Shown here: one piece after another, positions 39,649 to 48,794 of the stretch
Layout: each line of letters begins with the position of its first letter
How positions within the stretch are numbered: position 1 is the first letter of the stretch
Assembly: GCA_030691265.1 (NCBI GenBank)
Contig: JAUYET010000047.1
Location: 1-52,696 of the forward strand
Reading direction: 5' to 3'
Length of the DNA stretch: 52,696 bases
Source of the DNA: Pseudomonadota bacterium
Lineage (GTDB): Bacteria; Pseudomonadota; Gammaproteobacteria; Burkholderiales; Thiobacillaceae
The notes under the pieces: generated by a model
Seen by the model: the letters and a program-made list of their open reading frames with translations, nothing else
The model's database searches: none
Told to the model about the DNA's origin: nothing
Translations under genes and position numbers: made by a program

Positions 39649-39995
39649 AACCTGAAAACATCAGTTGACGGATAAATTTAGCGGGGTAATCCGGATAAAT
39701 GCGGCGCTACGTAGGTTGGGCAAAGCGAAGCGTGCCCAACGTTTTGCGGGTGGAATGTTGGGCACGCTTCGCTTTGCCCAACCTACGGGGTAGCTCAAGT
39801 CACGGTGAATGTTGGGCTTCCTGGCGTCAGCCAAACCTACGCGCCAGATCGCCGCATTTGTATGGATATCCCACTAAATTTATTACGATTCAATGTGTTG
39901 CGAGATATCTGTAGGTGCGAATTTATTCGCATCGAAATCCTTGATTGTGCGAATAAATTCGCACCTACGAGCGCTTCAACTGCGGTTTTCAGGAT
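39649..39995. repeat. TIR element F, interrupted by R2 repeats
   Basis: Ends AACCTGAAAACATCAGTTGA (39649-39668) and TCAACTGCGGTTTTCAGGAT (39976-39995). Hairpin core at 39911-39968. Within its tail (between GGATAAATTTA and AAATTTATTACG) is a ~200-bp insert carrying a full R2 inverted pair (39711-39786, 30-bp perfect arms) and a degenerate half (39808-39840). The right end overlaps the tex stop codon. No gene is seen in 39607-39994. Confidence 0.82.
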
Positions 39996-42301
39996 CAACG
40001 CCTGATCGCCCGTTTCAGCGCATCGGCCAGCGCACCGCCGGCAGGTTCCGGCGGTTTACCGATGTTGGGCCGAGTCCGTTGAGCGGGGGTTACCGCAGTC
40101 GCGGTCTTCGCTGGCACGGCATCGTGCATCCGCATGGTCAGCGCGATGCGTTTGCGTGGAATATCCACCTCCAGCACCTTCACCTTGACGATGTCGCCGG
40201 CCTTCACCACCTCGCGCGGGTCTTTGACGAACTTGTCGGACAGCGCGGAGATATGCACCAGGCCGTCCTGATGCACGCCGATGTCGATGAAGGCGCCGAA
40301 GTTGGTGACGTTGGTGACCACGCCTTCGAGCTGCATGCCGGGTTGCAGGTCTTTCAGGTCGTTGACGCCGTCCTGGAAGGTGGCGGCCTTGAAGGCGGGG
40401 CGCGGGTCGCGACCGGGTTTTTCCAGTTCTTTCAGGATGTCGCGCACGGTGGGCAGGCCGAAGCGTTCATCGACGTACTTGCCGGCATTGAGGCGTTTCA
40501 GCACGTCGCTGTTACCGATCACGCCTTTCATGTCGAGTTTCAGGTCAGCCAGGATGCGCATCACCAGCGGGTAGGCTTCCGGATGCACGGATGAACTGTC
40601 GAGCGGGTTGTCGCCGCCCGGCACGCGCAGGAAACCAGCGGCCAGCTCGAAGGTCTTCGGCCCCAGGCGCGGCACCAGTTTCAGCGCGGCGCGGTTGGCG
40701 AACGGCCCATGCGCGTCGCGATGCGCGACGATCTGGTTGGCGAGCGTCGTATTCAGGCCGGAGACGCGGGTCAGCAAGGCGGCGGAAGCCGTGTTCACAT
40801 CGACGCCGACCGCGTTGACGCAATCTTCCACCACGGCTTCCAGCGCCTGGCCCAATTTCGCCTGGCCGAGATCGTGCTGGTACTGGCCGACGCCGATCGC
40901 CTTGGGTTCGATCTTGACCAGTTCGGCGAGCGGGTCTTGCAGGCGGCGGGCGATGGACACCGCACCGCGCAACGTCACATCCATCTCCGGGAACTCGCGC
41001 GCGGCCAGTTCCGAGGCGGAATAGACCGAAGCGCCGGCTTCGCTGACCGTCACCCTGGTCAGCCCGAGTTCGGGTTGCAAGCGCATCAGATCGGCGGCCA
41101 ATTTGTCGGTCTCGCGGCTGGCGGTGCCGTTGCCGATGCTGATCAGTTCCGCGCCGTGTTTGCTCGCCAGTTTCGAGAGTGTGGCGAGCGAGCCGTTCCA
41201 GTCGTTGCGCGGCTCATGCGGGTAGATCACGGCGGTGTCCAGCACCTTGCCGGTGCGGTCCACCACCGCCACTTTGACGCCGGTACGGATGCCCGGATCG
41301 AGGCCGATCACCGCCTTCGGCCCGGCCGGCGCGGCCAGCAGCAGGTCTTTCAGGTTGCTGGCGAAGACGCGGATGGCTTCATGTTCGGCGCGCTCGAACA
41401 GCGCGTTCATCAGGTCCAGTTCCAGATGCAGCGACAGCTTCACTTTCCAGGCCCAGCGCACCGTGTCCAGCATCCACTTGTCACCCGGGCGGCCTTGATC
41501 GCGCAGGCCGAAATGGGCGGCGATGTGGCCCTCGCACGGGCTGGTGGCGGGGTTGGAAACTGCGCCGGCGATTTCCTCCGGCAGTTTGATGGCCACCGAC
41601 AACACGCCCTCATTACGGCCGCGAAACAACGCCAGCGCCCGGTGCGAAGGCATCGTTTTCCAGGGCTCGTCGAATTCGAACCAGTCGCGGAATTTCTGGC
41701 CCTCGGCTGCCTTGCCCTCGATCAGGCGCGAGACCACGCGGCCGCTGTCCTGCAAATGCGTGCGCAATTTTTCGATCAGGCCGGCGTCTTCGGAGAACTG
41801 CTCCATCAGAATCTGGCGGGCGCCGTCGAGCGCGGCTTTCACGTCGGCCACGCCTTTCTCCAGGTCAACGAAGGCGGCGGCTTCGGCTTCCGGCGCCGAC
41901 ATCGGGTCGGCGAACAGCTTTTCCGCCAACGGGCCGAGGCCGGCCTCGCGCGCAATCTGCGCCTTGGTGCGGCGCTTCTGTTTGTAGGGCAGATAGAGGT
42001 CTTCCAGGCGCTGCTTGGTCTCGGCGGCGACGATCTCGGCCTGCAATTCCGGCGTCAACTTGCCCTGTTCACCGATGCTGGCAAGCACCGTCGCACGCCG
42101 CTCTTCCAGTTCGCGCAGATAGCCCAGCCGCTCTTCCAGATGCCGCAACTGGGTGTCGTCGAGACCGCCGGTGGCTTCCTTGCGATAACGCGAGACGAAC
42201 GGCACCGTGGCACCGTCGTCGAGCAGCGCCACGGCGGCGGCGACCTGGTTGGCGTGGACGTTGAGTTCCTGGGCGATGCGGGTTTCGATGGACGGCAACA
42301 T
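39995..42301 (-). CDS. tex: Tex, RNA-binding transcriptional accessory protein
   Basis: 768 residues from ATG 42301 ([15 protein letters not shown]), the family start. Domains in order: Tex N-terminal helical region, YqgF/RNase H-like domain ([20 protein letters not shown]), helix-hairpin-helix part ([21 protein letters not shown]) and a C-terminal S1 domain ([27 protein letters not shown]). Tex binds RNA and affects toxin expression and stress responses. The stop codon is formed in the end of repeat element F. The opposite-strand open frames here are shadows. Confidence 0.96.
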   Translation of the reverse strand: MLPSIETRIAQELNVHANQVAAAVALLDDGATVPFVSRYRKEATGGLDDTQLRHLEERLGYLRELEERRATVLASIGEQGKLTPELQAEIVAAETKQRLEDLYLPYKQKRRTKAQIAREAGLGPLAEKLFADPMSAPEAEAAAFVDLEKGVADVKAALDGARQILMEQFSEDAGLIEKLRTHLQDSGRVVSRLIEGKAAEGQKFRDWFEFDEPWKTMPSHRALALFRGRNEGVLSVAIKLPEEIAGAVSNPATSPCEGHIAAHFGLRDQGRPGDKWMLDTVRWAWKVKLSLHLELDLMNALFERAEHEAIRVFASNLKDLLLAAPAGPKAVIGLDPGIRTGVKVAVVDRTGKVLDTAVIYPHEPRNDWNGSLATLSKLASKHGAELISIGNGTASRETDKLAADLMRLQPELGLTRVTVSEAGASVYSASELAAREFPEMDVTLRGAVSIARRLQDPLAELVKIEPKAIGVGQYQHDLGQAKLGQALEAVVEDCVNAVGVDVNTASAALLTRVSGLNTTLANQIVAHRDAHGPFANRAALKLVPRLGPKTFELAAGFLRVPGGDNPLDSSSVHPEAYPLVMRILADLKLDMKGVIGNSDVLKRLNAGKYVDERFGLPTVRDILKELEKPGRDPRPAFKAATFQDGVNDLKDLQPGMQLEGVVTNVTNFGAFIDIGVHQDGLVHISALSDKFVKDPREVVKAGDIVKVKVLEVDIPRKRIALTMRMHDAVPAKTATAVTPAQRTRPNIGKPPEPAGGALADALKRAIRR

Positions 42302-42427
42302 GGGTTTTCCAAGACAGCGGCGAGGGTGCGCGAGGATGGGCCAAGGCGCCGCCGCGAACAAGGCTTGACAATGCATTTGATACGGCAAATTTGTTCTCAC
42401 GGAGCCAGGCGAGCGGAGGAGAAGATC

Positions 42428-42483
42428 GTAGGGTGCGCCGCGCGCACCAGCGGAGGAAAATCGGTGCGCGCGGCGCACCCTAC
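42428..42483. repeat. R4 repeat: 21-bp perfect inverted repeat
   Basis: GTAGGGTGCGCCGCGCGCAC and its complement (42428-42448 / 42463-42483) with a 14-bp loop. It lies between the divergent tex and DUF1631 genes. Confidence 0.85.
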
Positions 42484-42638
42484 CCGGGAACAAATTTGCC
42501 GTGATGCATTTGAGGTTTTAAGAGCGCAGCAGACCAACTTTTGCTTGAAAATCAGGTCTGCACAGATAGGTATGGCAACAGATTGATCGTTAAGCTTGGG
42601 TCGAGCAGGAACTAAGCGCCCAGCCAGGAGATAAGTTG

Positions 42639-44975
42639 ATGTCGGAAACTGCAATGCTGGATAGCTGCCGCGACATAGTCGCCGCGCGGCTATCCGAAGA
42701 TCTTGCGCAAACCTTGACGCGAGTGGTTGGTGAACTGGCCGAACTTGCCGGCAAGATGCCCTCGCAGGAGATGTACAGCCTGTACATGGACAGCATGGAA
42801 CTGGCGCGCGAGAAAAACGCCGAGATCACGGCGGGATTCAAAAAACATTTCTTTACCCGTTTCAACGAGGAAAAACGGCGCGTTCGCAACGAGTCAGGCA
42901 TCCGCAATCTGGACCTTTCCAACTTGAGCCTGCTGGAACCGGACGATCTGGAGCAGTCTCTCGCCGCCAACGCCATCGCCAACGCCATCGCCAACATGTG
43001 TGGTGAAGAACTGTTCGGCCTGGGCAAACGTATTGGCGTGCTACTCAACGAACCCGATCTCAAGACCGAGCAGTTACCGCTAGGCCCGGATGTGATTGGC
43101 GCGGCCCTGCTCGACGCGCTGAAAGACCAGAACGCCAGCATCAAGATCAAGCTGATGCTGGTGACGCGTATCAACAAGCAGTTCCCCGCCAAGGTGCGTG
43201 GCGTCTATCAAGAGGTCAATCAACATCTGGTGAAGCTCAACGTGCTGCCCACCATACGCGCAGGCATAACCCGGACGGCGGCGCGCCCCTCCGCGCCCGC
43301 ATCGGCGCAAGCAGCCGCATCTGCGACCGCCGGTTTGGGCGCCGATCCTGGCAACCTCATGGCCAGCAGCGGTGAACAAGACATGTTCGCCATGCTGCAA
43401 CAATTGATGGCTTTCGGGCGCGGCGGGGCGGCGAACCCGGCCATACCCGGCTTGCCCATGCCGCAGGCGCTGCCCGGAAGCCTGAATGCCGACGTCGCGG
43501 CGGCACAAAGCCCAGGTCAAGTCATCACCCCGGCGGCGATGCAAACCATGATGCAGACCCTCACCCAGCTCCAGCACGGCCGCCTCGAAGGCTTGGGTGT
43601 CGATAGCCTGAATGCGGACCTGATCGCCGCTGGCCACACCAACGTGCTGCGCGAACTGAAGAACTCGCAAGCGGCCGGGATGATGGGGCAGATGGAGACC
43701 ATGACCCTGGATATCGTGGTGCTGGTGTTCGACTACATCCTTGGCGATAACCGCATTCCGGATGCCATGAAAGCGCTGATCGGCCGCCTGCAGATTCCGG
43801 TGTTGAAGGTGACCATGCTCGACAAGTCATTCTTCTCGCAGAAAGCGCATCCGGTGCGTCGGCTCCTGGATTTGCTGGCTGAAGCCTCGCTCGGTTGGGA
43901 CTCGGAAGAAGGACACGACAGCGACCTGTATCAGACGGTCGAACAGCTTGTGCAGCGCATCCTCAACCAGTTCGACGAGCGCCTGGATGTTTTTTCCGAC
44001 GCCCTGAACGAATTTCAGATCTACCTGGCCGATGAAAAGCTGGTCAGCGACGCGCTCACCAGCCGCAGCGCCCAATTTCTGCGCAATCGCGAACAACTCG
44101 AAATCGCACGCGTCGTTGCACATGACGCGATCATGACCAGCCTGCTCGACCGCCCGATGCCGGCCTCGATCCGCGAATTTCTGCTCAACCACTGGAAAAA
44201 CTGGCTCGCCAGCGTGTACATGGAAAAAGGCGAAGGCAGCCCGGATTGGAACGACGCCGTGGCGACCATGAGCGATCTGCTCTGGAGCCTGACGCCGAAA
44301 ACCGACAAGGAAGAGCGCCGCAAATTGATCGAACTGCTGCCGCGTCTGCTGAAACGACTGGATAGCAGCATCAATGCGATTGGCCTTGGCAAGGAAGCGC
44401 GCGACGCATTTTTTTCCGATCTGGTGAAATGCCACGCAGTCGCGGTGAAGGCCGGTTTCCGCGGCGAACACGGCGATGCCGATGCCGCAGCGACAAGTGA
44501 CGCGATTCCCGATCTGTCGGCACAGGAATCGCCCATTTTCAGCCCGCAGGACTTCGAAGATATTCCGCTCATCACCGAAGCCCTCATTCCCGATGCCGCG
44601 CTGCTGCAAGAGATCGCCGCCGTACAGGAGGAAGCTTCGGATGTCGAGGAGATCACCATCAGCGGCGTGCGCGGAGAAGACTGGGACGAACCGCGCGACA
44701 GCCACCACGAAACGCTGGTCAAACAGCTCAAACGCGGCACCTGGATCGAATTCAAACAGGATGACGGCGCCGGCCTGCGCGCCAAGCTGGCCTGGGTCAG
44801 CCCGCTGCAAGGCACTTACCTGTTCACCAATCGACTCGGTCAGCGCGCCGTCTCCATCAACGCACAAGGTCTGGCTGCCAAATTCCGCGAGGGACGCGCG
44901 CAGATCATCGACAACGTGCCGCTGATCGACCGTGCCGTAAACAACGTGTTCCAACTCTTCCAGAGAGGCGCCTGA
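42639..44975 (+). CDS. DUF1631-domain protein
   Basis: 778 residues from ATG 42639, with AGGAG 8-12 bp upstream (a TTG directly before it is in frame but unlikely). Features: SLYMDSMELAREKNAEITAGFKKHF near the start, LLDPxxL-like segments, a central VVLVFDYILGDNRIPDAMKALIGRLQIPVLKVTMLDKSFFSQKAHPVRRLLDLLAEA, the archetypal DUF1631 block, and the C-terminal part GTWIEFKQDDGAGLRAKLAWVSPLQGTYLFTNRLGQRAVSI, a PilZ-like fold that may bind a nucleotide signal. Known in beta/gammaproteobacteria with no firm function. Confidence 0.92.
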   Translation: MSETAMLDSCRDIVAARLSEDLAQTLTRVVGELAELAGKMPSQEMYSLYMDSMELAREKNAEITAGFKKHFFTRFNEEKRRVRNESGIRNLDLSNLSLLEPDDLEQSLAANAIANAIANMCGEELFGLGKRIGVLLNEPDLKTEQLPLGPDVIGAALLDALKDQNASIKIKLMLVTRINKQFPAKVRGVYQEVNQHLVKLNVLPTIRAGITRTAARPSAPASAQAAASATAGLGADPGNLMASSGEQDMFAMLQQLMAFGRGGAANPAIPGLPMPQALPGSLNADVAAAQSPGQVITPAAMQTMMQTLTQLQHGRLEGLGVDSLNADLIAAGHTNVLRELKNSQAAGMMGQMETMTLDIVVLVFDYILGDNRIPDAMKALIGRLQIPVLKVTMLDKSFFSQKAHPVRRLLDLLAEASLGWDSEEGHDSDLYQTVEQLVQRILNQFDERLDVFSDALNEFQIYLADEKLVSDALTSRSAQFLRNREQLEIARVVAHDAIMTSLLDRPMPASIREFLLNHWKNWLASVYMEKGEGSPDWNDAVATMSDLLWSLTPKTDKEERRKLIELLPRLLKRLDSSINAIGLGKEARDAFFSDLVKCHAVAVKAGFRGEHGDADAAATSDAIPDLSAQESPIFSPQDFEDIPLITEALIPDAALLQEIAAVQEEASDVEEITISGVRGEDWDEPRDSHHETLVKQLKRGTWIEFKQDDGAGLRAKLAWVSPLQGTYLFTNRLGQRAVSINAQGLAAKFREGRAQIIDNVPLIDRAVNNVFQLFQRGA

Positions 44976-45040
44976 ACTACGCAGGCGAAAGTCGAATTGC
45001 GGTGGCCGACAACGCCATCGATCTGGCGCTCAGCAAGCGT

Positions 45041-45340
45041 TCAGAAATCCGCCTCGTCTTCCATGACCTGAATCAGGCTGCTCGATACGAACAGGCGTTC
45101 TTCCAGAACATGGCGCATGGACTTCATGCGGCCGAAACACGCCGGACAGACGTGTTGACCGTCGTCGGCGGCAACCCAGCCGGCCAACTTGGCTTCTGCG
45201 TCACTGCCGTCAAACCAGTTGCGGCCATCGGATACACGCCGGCCGATGCGCGAGTCGCGACCGCTGGAGCGCCGCATCTCGATGTAGCGAATAGCCAGCG
45301 GGTTGCAGATATCGCAGAAGATGAAGCTGCGTCGCGCCAT
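45041..45340 (-). CDS. Small protein with two CxxC motifs
   Basis: 99 residues from ATG 45340. FCDICNPLA (C9/C12) and HVCPACFGRM suggest one zinc site built from two CxxC pairs; the rest is charged. The family was not recognised. It is convergent with the DUF1631 gene and lies upstream of moaD in the leftward direction. Confidence 0.6.
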   Translation of the reverse strand: MARRSFIFCDICNPLAIRYIEMRRSSGRDSRIGRRVSDGRNWFDGSDAEAKLAGWVAADDGQHVCPACFGRMKSMRHVLEERLFVSSSLIQVMEDEADF

Positions 45341-45424
45341 ATCGACTTCCCTGTTGGACGGTGAGCCGGAAGGATAGCCGCAGGCAATCAAGCATCCAAG
45401 CGCTTTTGCGTGTGCCGGCGGGCC

Positions 45425-45682
45425 TCAGCCCCCGGTTACCGGGGGAAAGAGCGCGACTTCATCGTTTTCGCTCAACGTCGCTTCAATGCCGACGATGTCC
45501 TGGTTGACCGCAACCCGGTAAGCGCGTCCGGGCGCCAGTTCATCGGCCCAGACACCGCCGCGGGCGCGCAGGGTGTCGAGCAGGTCGGCGAGGGTGGCGG
45601 CCACAGCCGGGAGTTCCAGACGTTCCTGGCCGATACCGAAGACTTCGCGCAGACGGGCGAAATAGAGCAGACGAATATTCAT
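45425..45682 (-). CDS. moaD: Molybdopterin synthase sulfur carrier subunit
   Basis: 85 residues, ubiquitin-like: MNIRLLYFARLREVFGIGQERLELP start and VNQDIVGIEATLSENDEVALFPPVTGG end with the Gly-Gly tail that becomes a thiocarboxylate. It delivers sulfur to precursor Z. Start codon and leader (GGTTTCTAGG ATG) are supplied by the end of repeat element H. Confidence 0.95.
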   Translation of the reverse strand: MNIRLLYFARLREVFGIGQERLELPAVAATLADLLDTLRARGGVWADELAPGRAYRVAVNQDIVGIEATLSENDEVALFPPVTGG

Positions 45683-45918
45683 CCTAGAAACCTCAGTTGA
45701 CCGCTCCTCAGCCCTTGTGAGGCCGCATGGATGCTGGCGTTAGCCCCTCCGATGGCGTTCACCGAGCGGGTGATGCCGCTACGCGCCCGATTGCACGATT
45801 TTCGGGCCGTCTGGCTGCGTTGCTTCTCCTTGCGGGAAACGACCCCGCGCGTCGTCGCGCCTTGCCAGCCGACCCGAAAACCGCACACTCGGCCGCGTTC
45901 AACTGAGGTTTCTAGGAT
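45681..45918. repeat. TIR element H (238 bp)
   Basis: Perfect 20-bp terminal inverted repeats ATCCTAGAAACCTCAGTTGA (45681-45700) and its complement (45899-45918). Same length and related interior as element G. It fills the moeA-moaD gap to the base: the right end overlaps the moeA stop codon and the left end overlaps the moaD start codon. Confidence 0.9.
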
Positions 45919-47138
45919 CATGACAACAACTCCGCAAGCGGGATGAAGCGCACCGGATCGCCCGGATTCAGCGTGACGCCGGCATCGACATCGACCAGGC
46001 CATCGGCCCAGGCCAGCGAGGTGAGCACGCCGGAACTCTGGTTGGGGAACAGTACAGCCTGGCCATTTTCGAGGCGGGCGCGCATGAATTCACGGCGCTT
46101 GCCGGGTTTGGCATGGCTGAAACCAGCGGGCAACGTGAAGCTGGCGGGTGGCGTTGGCGCCGCACCCATGCGTTTGAGCAGAAACGGCCGCACGAACAGG
46201 CAGAACACGACGAAGGCGGACACCGGATTACCCGGCAGGCCGATGAAGTCGGCGCTGCCGACGGGTTTGCCAATAAGGCCGTGCGCCAGCGGCTTGCCGG
46301 GCTTCATCGAGACTTTCCACATGTCGATGCGGCCGATCTTCTCGACGGCCGCCTTGACGTGATCTTCCTCGCCGACCGAGACGCCACCGCTGGTGATCAC
46401 CACATCGGCCAGCGCGCTGGCGCGTTGCAGGGCGGCGAGGGTGGCATCGAAGTTATCTCCGACCTGACCCAGGTCGATGACTTCGATGCCGAGCTGGTTC
46501 AGCAAGGCGATCAGCATGGCGCGGTTGGAGTTGTAGATGCGACCGGGGGCCAGCGGCTCGCCAGGCAGAACGATTTCATCGCCGGTGAAGAACACGGCGG
46601 CTTTCAGGCGACGGTAGACGGTGAGGCAGGTCTCGCCCACCGAGGCGGCGACGCCCAATTGCGCCGGGCCCAGGCGGGCGCCAGGCGCCAGCACGGTCTG
46701 GCCGACCTGGATGTCTTCGCCGACGCGGCGGATGTTGGCGGCGGCTTTCGGCAGGCGCGTCACCCGGACTTCGCCGTCGCGCGCCTCGCAGTCTTCCTGC
46801 ATGACCACGCAATCGGCGCCGGCCGGTATCGGCGCGCCGGTGAAGATGCGTGCCGCCGTGCCGGATTGCAGCGGCTGGCCGAGATGGCCGGCGGGGATGC
46901 GCTGGCTGATCGGCAGCCACCGGGGTTGCCCCAGTGCTTCACTGCATTCCGCATGGCGCAGCGCGTAGCCATCCATCGCCGAATTATCCAGCGGCGGCAC
47001 GCTGACGCCGGACACCAGCGGCGCAGCCAGAACTCGGCCAAGCGCAGCTTCCGCCAGCAGGGTTTCGCTTTCGATGACCGGAACAGCAGCCGCCAGCAAT
47101 TGCTCCAGCGCCGCCTCCACACTCAGCATTTCACTCAT
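45918..47138 (-). CDS. moeA: Molybdopterin molybdenumtransferase
   Basis: 406 residues. MoeA pattern: LDNSAMDGYALR near residue 50, GAPIPAGADCVVMQEDCE, RPGEDI-like VRRVGEDIQVGQTVLAPGARL, ITSGGVSVGEEDHVKAAVEKIG and GLPGNPVSAFVVFCLFVRP. It inserts molybdate into adenylylated molybdopterin. It overlaps mobB by 8 bp; downstream is element H and moaD. Confidence 0.96.
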   Translation of the reverse strand: MSEMLSVEAALEQLLAAAVPVIESETLLAEAALGRVLAAPLVSGVSVPPLDNSAMDGYALRHAECSEALGQPRWLPISQRIPAGHLGQPLQSGTAARIFTGAPIPAGADCVVMQEDCEARDGEVRVTRLPKAAANIRRVGEDIQVGQTVLAPGARLGPAQLGVAASVGETCLTVYRRLKAAVFFTGDEIVLPGEPLAPGRIYNSNRAMLIALLNQLGIEVIDLGQVGDNFDATLAALQRASALADVVITSGGVSVGEEDHVKAAVEKIGRIDMWKVSMKPGKPLAHGLIGKPVGSADFIGLPGNPVSAFVVFCLFVRPFLLKRMGAAPTPPASFTLPAGFSHAKPGKRREFMRARLENGQAVLFPNQSSGVLTSLAWADGLVDVDAGVTLNPGDPVRFIPLAELLS

Positions 47139-47664
47139 GATCGGGTCTCCTCCATTGCGCCCACTCCAGGATGAAGGCTGCGACGGCCTCCGGGTTGTTC
47201 AAGTCTAAATAGCGTATCGGGCCAGCCGGCGGGTTTGCGTGCACCTGGTCGGCAACCACGGCGATGAAGCCGGCATCGTCGGCATGCAGCCAGGGCTTCG
47301 CGTTGGCCGCGCGCCAGATTTCCAGCTTGGCGAGTGCGGCATGTTTGTAGCCTTCCACCAGCACCAGATCACAAGGGCTGAGCCTGGCCAGATGATCGTC
47401 CAGGCTGGGTTCCGGTGCAGCGCGCGATTTGCCCGCCAACTCGCCGACCAGCATCCAGCGATACGGTGAGGTGAGCAGGGTTTCGTGCGCGCCAGCCTGG
47501 CGGTGCCGCCAGGAATCCTTGCCCACCACATCCACCTGAATGTCGTGATGGCTTTGCTTGATGACCGAGACCGTCAAGCCGGCCGCGTTCAACAATGGAA
47601 GCAGTTTTTCGATCAGCGTGGTTTTGCCGCTGCCGCTGTAACCCGCGATGCCAAGTATTTTCAT
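47131..47664 (-). CDS. mobB: Molybdopterin-guanine dinucleotide biosynthesis adaptor protein MobB
   Basis: 177 residues. P-loop GIAGYSGSGKTTLIEKLLP at the start, then VSVIKQSHHDIQVDVVGKDSWRHRQAGA and LVLVEGYKHAALAKLEIWR, all MobB hallmarks. It is a GTPase that helps MobA in making bis-MGD. Divergent from moaA; the 144-bp space between holds an FNR-like box. Confidence 0.95.
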   Translation of the reverse strand: MKILGIAGYSGSGKTTLIEKLLPLLNAAGLTVSVIKQSHHDIQVDVVGKDSWRHRQAGAHETLLTSPYRWMLVGELAGKSRAAPEPSLDDHLARLSPCDLVLVEGYKHAALAKLEIWRAANAKPWLHADDAGFIAVVADQVHANPPAGPIRYLDLNNPEAVAAFILEWAQWRRPDHE

Positions 47665-47730
47665 GCTGTGATGATGCGGCGGATGAACCGGCCGGACGCA
47701 TGACGCAAATCAAGGCATTGCGGTTGAGAG

Positions 47731-47744
47731 TTGACGAGGATCAA
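47731..47744. promoter_or_regulatory. FNR/ANR-like box between mobB and moaA
   Basis: TTGACGAGGATCAA matches TTGAT-N4-ATCAA in 9 of 10 positions, 65 bp before moaA. It would fit oxygen control of cofactor synthesis. Confidence 0.4.
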
Positions 47745-47808
47745 GGCCGTCGCTTTCCTGTATCTGGGGGCGGGACTATATTCTGTTGCACAACTTACGC
47801 CCGTAAAC

Positions 47809-48783
47809 ATGAATACCCTGATTGATCGCTTTGGCCGCCGCATCGAATACCTCCGCCTTTCCGTAACGGATCGTTGCGACCTGCGTTGCGCCTACTGCAT
47901 CCCGGAAGGCTTCAAGGGTTTCGAAGAGCCGAAGCACTGGCTGACCTTCGATGAAATCGAACGTTTGCTGGGGCTGTTCGCCAGCCTGGGCCTCAAACGC
48001 GTGCGCCTGACTGGTGGCGAGCCGCTGTTGCGCCGCAATATCGTCGGGCTGGTCGAGCGGGTCGCTGCGTTACCGGGCATCGAGGATATTTCCGTCTCCA
48101 CCAACGCCACGCAACTGGCCGACATGGCAGTCGATCTGAAGCGCGCCGGGGTTTCCCGTCTCAATGTCAGCCTCGATTCGCTGCGCCCGGAAGGCGTGGA
48201 AAAGATCAACGGCCGCCCTGCCCTGGACAAGATTCTGGCTGGCCTGGAAGGCGCGCGCGCAGCCGGCTTCGTACCGATCAAGGTGAACATGGTGGTGATG
48301 CACGAGAACGCCGGCGAGATCGACGACATCGTCGCGTACTGCATGCAGCGCGGTTTTGTCTTGCGTCTGATCGAACTGATGCCGATGGGCGATACCGCCC
48401 GCAAGATGGGGTACGTCGATCTGCAACCGGTGAAGGCGCGCTTGCAAAAGCGCTTCGGTCTGATCGACACGGTGATGTCCGGCGGCGGCCCGGCGCGTTA
48501 TCTGGGCACACCGGACGGCAAATTCACGGTGGGTTTCATCACCCCGATCTCGCAGCACTTTTGCGCCACCTGCAATCGCGTGCGGTTGACCGTGGATGGC
48601 ATCCTGCATCTGTGTCTGGGCCAGGAAGACCGCGTCGATTTCCGCGCCATGATGCGCAATGGCGCCGGCGATGCCGAGATTGTCGCCACCATTCGTGAGG
48701 CCATCGACATGAAACCGGAACGCCACGACTTCATCGAAGCGCCGCAAAAACTGGTCCGCTTCATGAGCATGACGGGGGGTTGA
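47809..48783 (+). CDS. moaA: GTP 3',8-cyclase (molybdenum cofactor)
   Basis: 324 residues from ATG 47809. Radical-SAM cluster C23/C27/C30 in DRCDLRCAYC, SAM-binding TGGEPLLRR, and the second cluster in HFCATCNRVRLTVDGILHLCL; it ends with the conserved GG (MTGG) needed for activity. Catalyses the first step of molybdopterin synthesis from GTP. Its last 74 bp are repeated at 50037-50110, beyond the AAA/DUF4143 gene. Confidence 0.96.
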   Translation: MNTLIDRFGRRIEYLRLSVTDRCDLRCAYCIPEGFKGFEEPKHWLTFDEIERLLGLFASLGLKRVRLTGGEPLLRRNIVGLVERVAALPGIEDISVSTNATQLADMAVDLKRAGVSRLNVSLDSLRPEGVEKINGRPALDKILAGLEGARAAGFVPIKVNMVVMHENAGEIDDIVAYCMQRGFVLRLIELMPMGDTARKMGYVDLQPVKARLQKRFGLIDTVMSGGGPARYLGTPDGKFTVGFITPISQHFCATCNRVRLTVDGILHLCLGQEDRVDFRAMMRNGAGDAEIVATIREAIDMKPERHDFIEAPQKLVRFMSMTGG

Positions 48784-48794
48784 GGGTTCGCGCC

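Noticed and set aside
9401-39968. The recurrent GTAGGTGCGAAT hairpins as a CRISPR array
   Set aside because: Copies are far apart, lie in separate intergenic gaps and have no regularly spaced unique spacers.
40709-42586. A 625-codon plus-strand open frame opposite tex
   Set aside because: Shadow of tex; composition and lack of motifs argue against coding.
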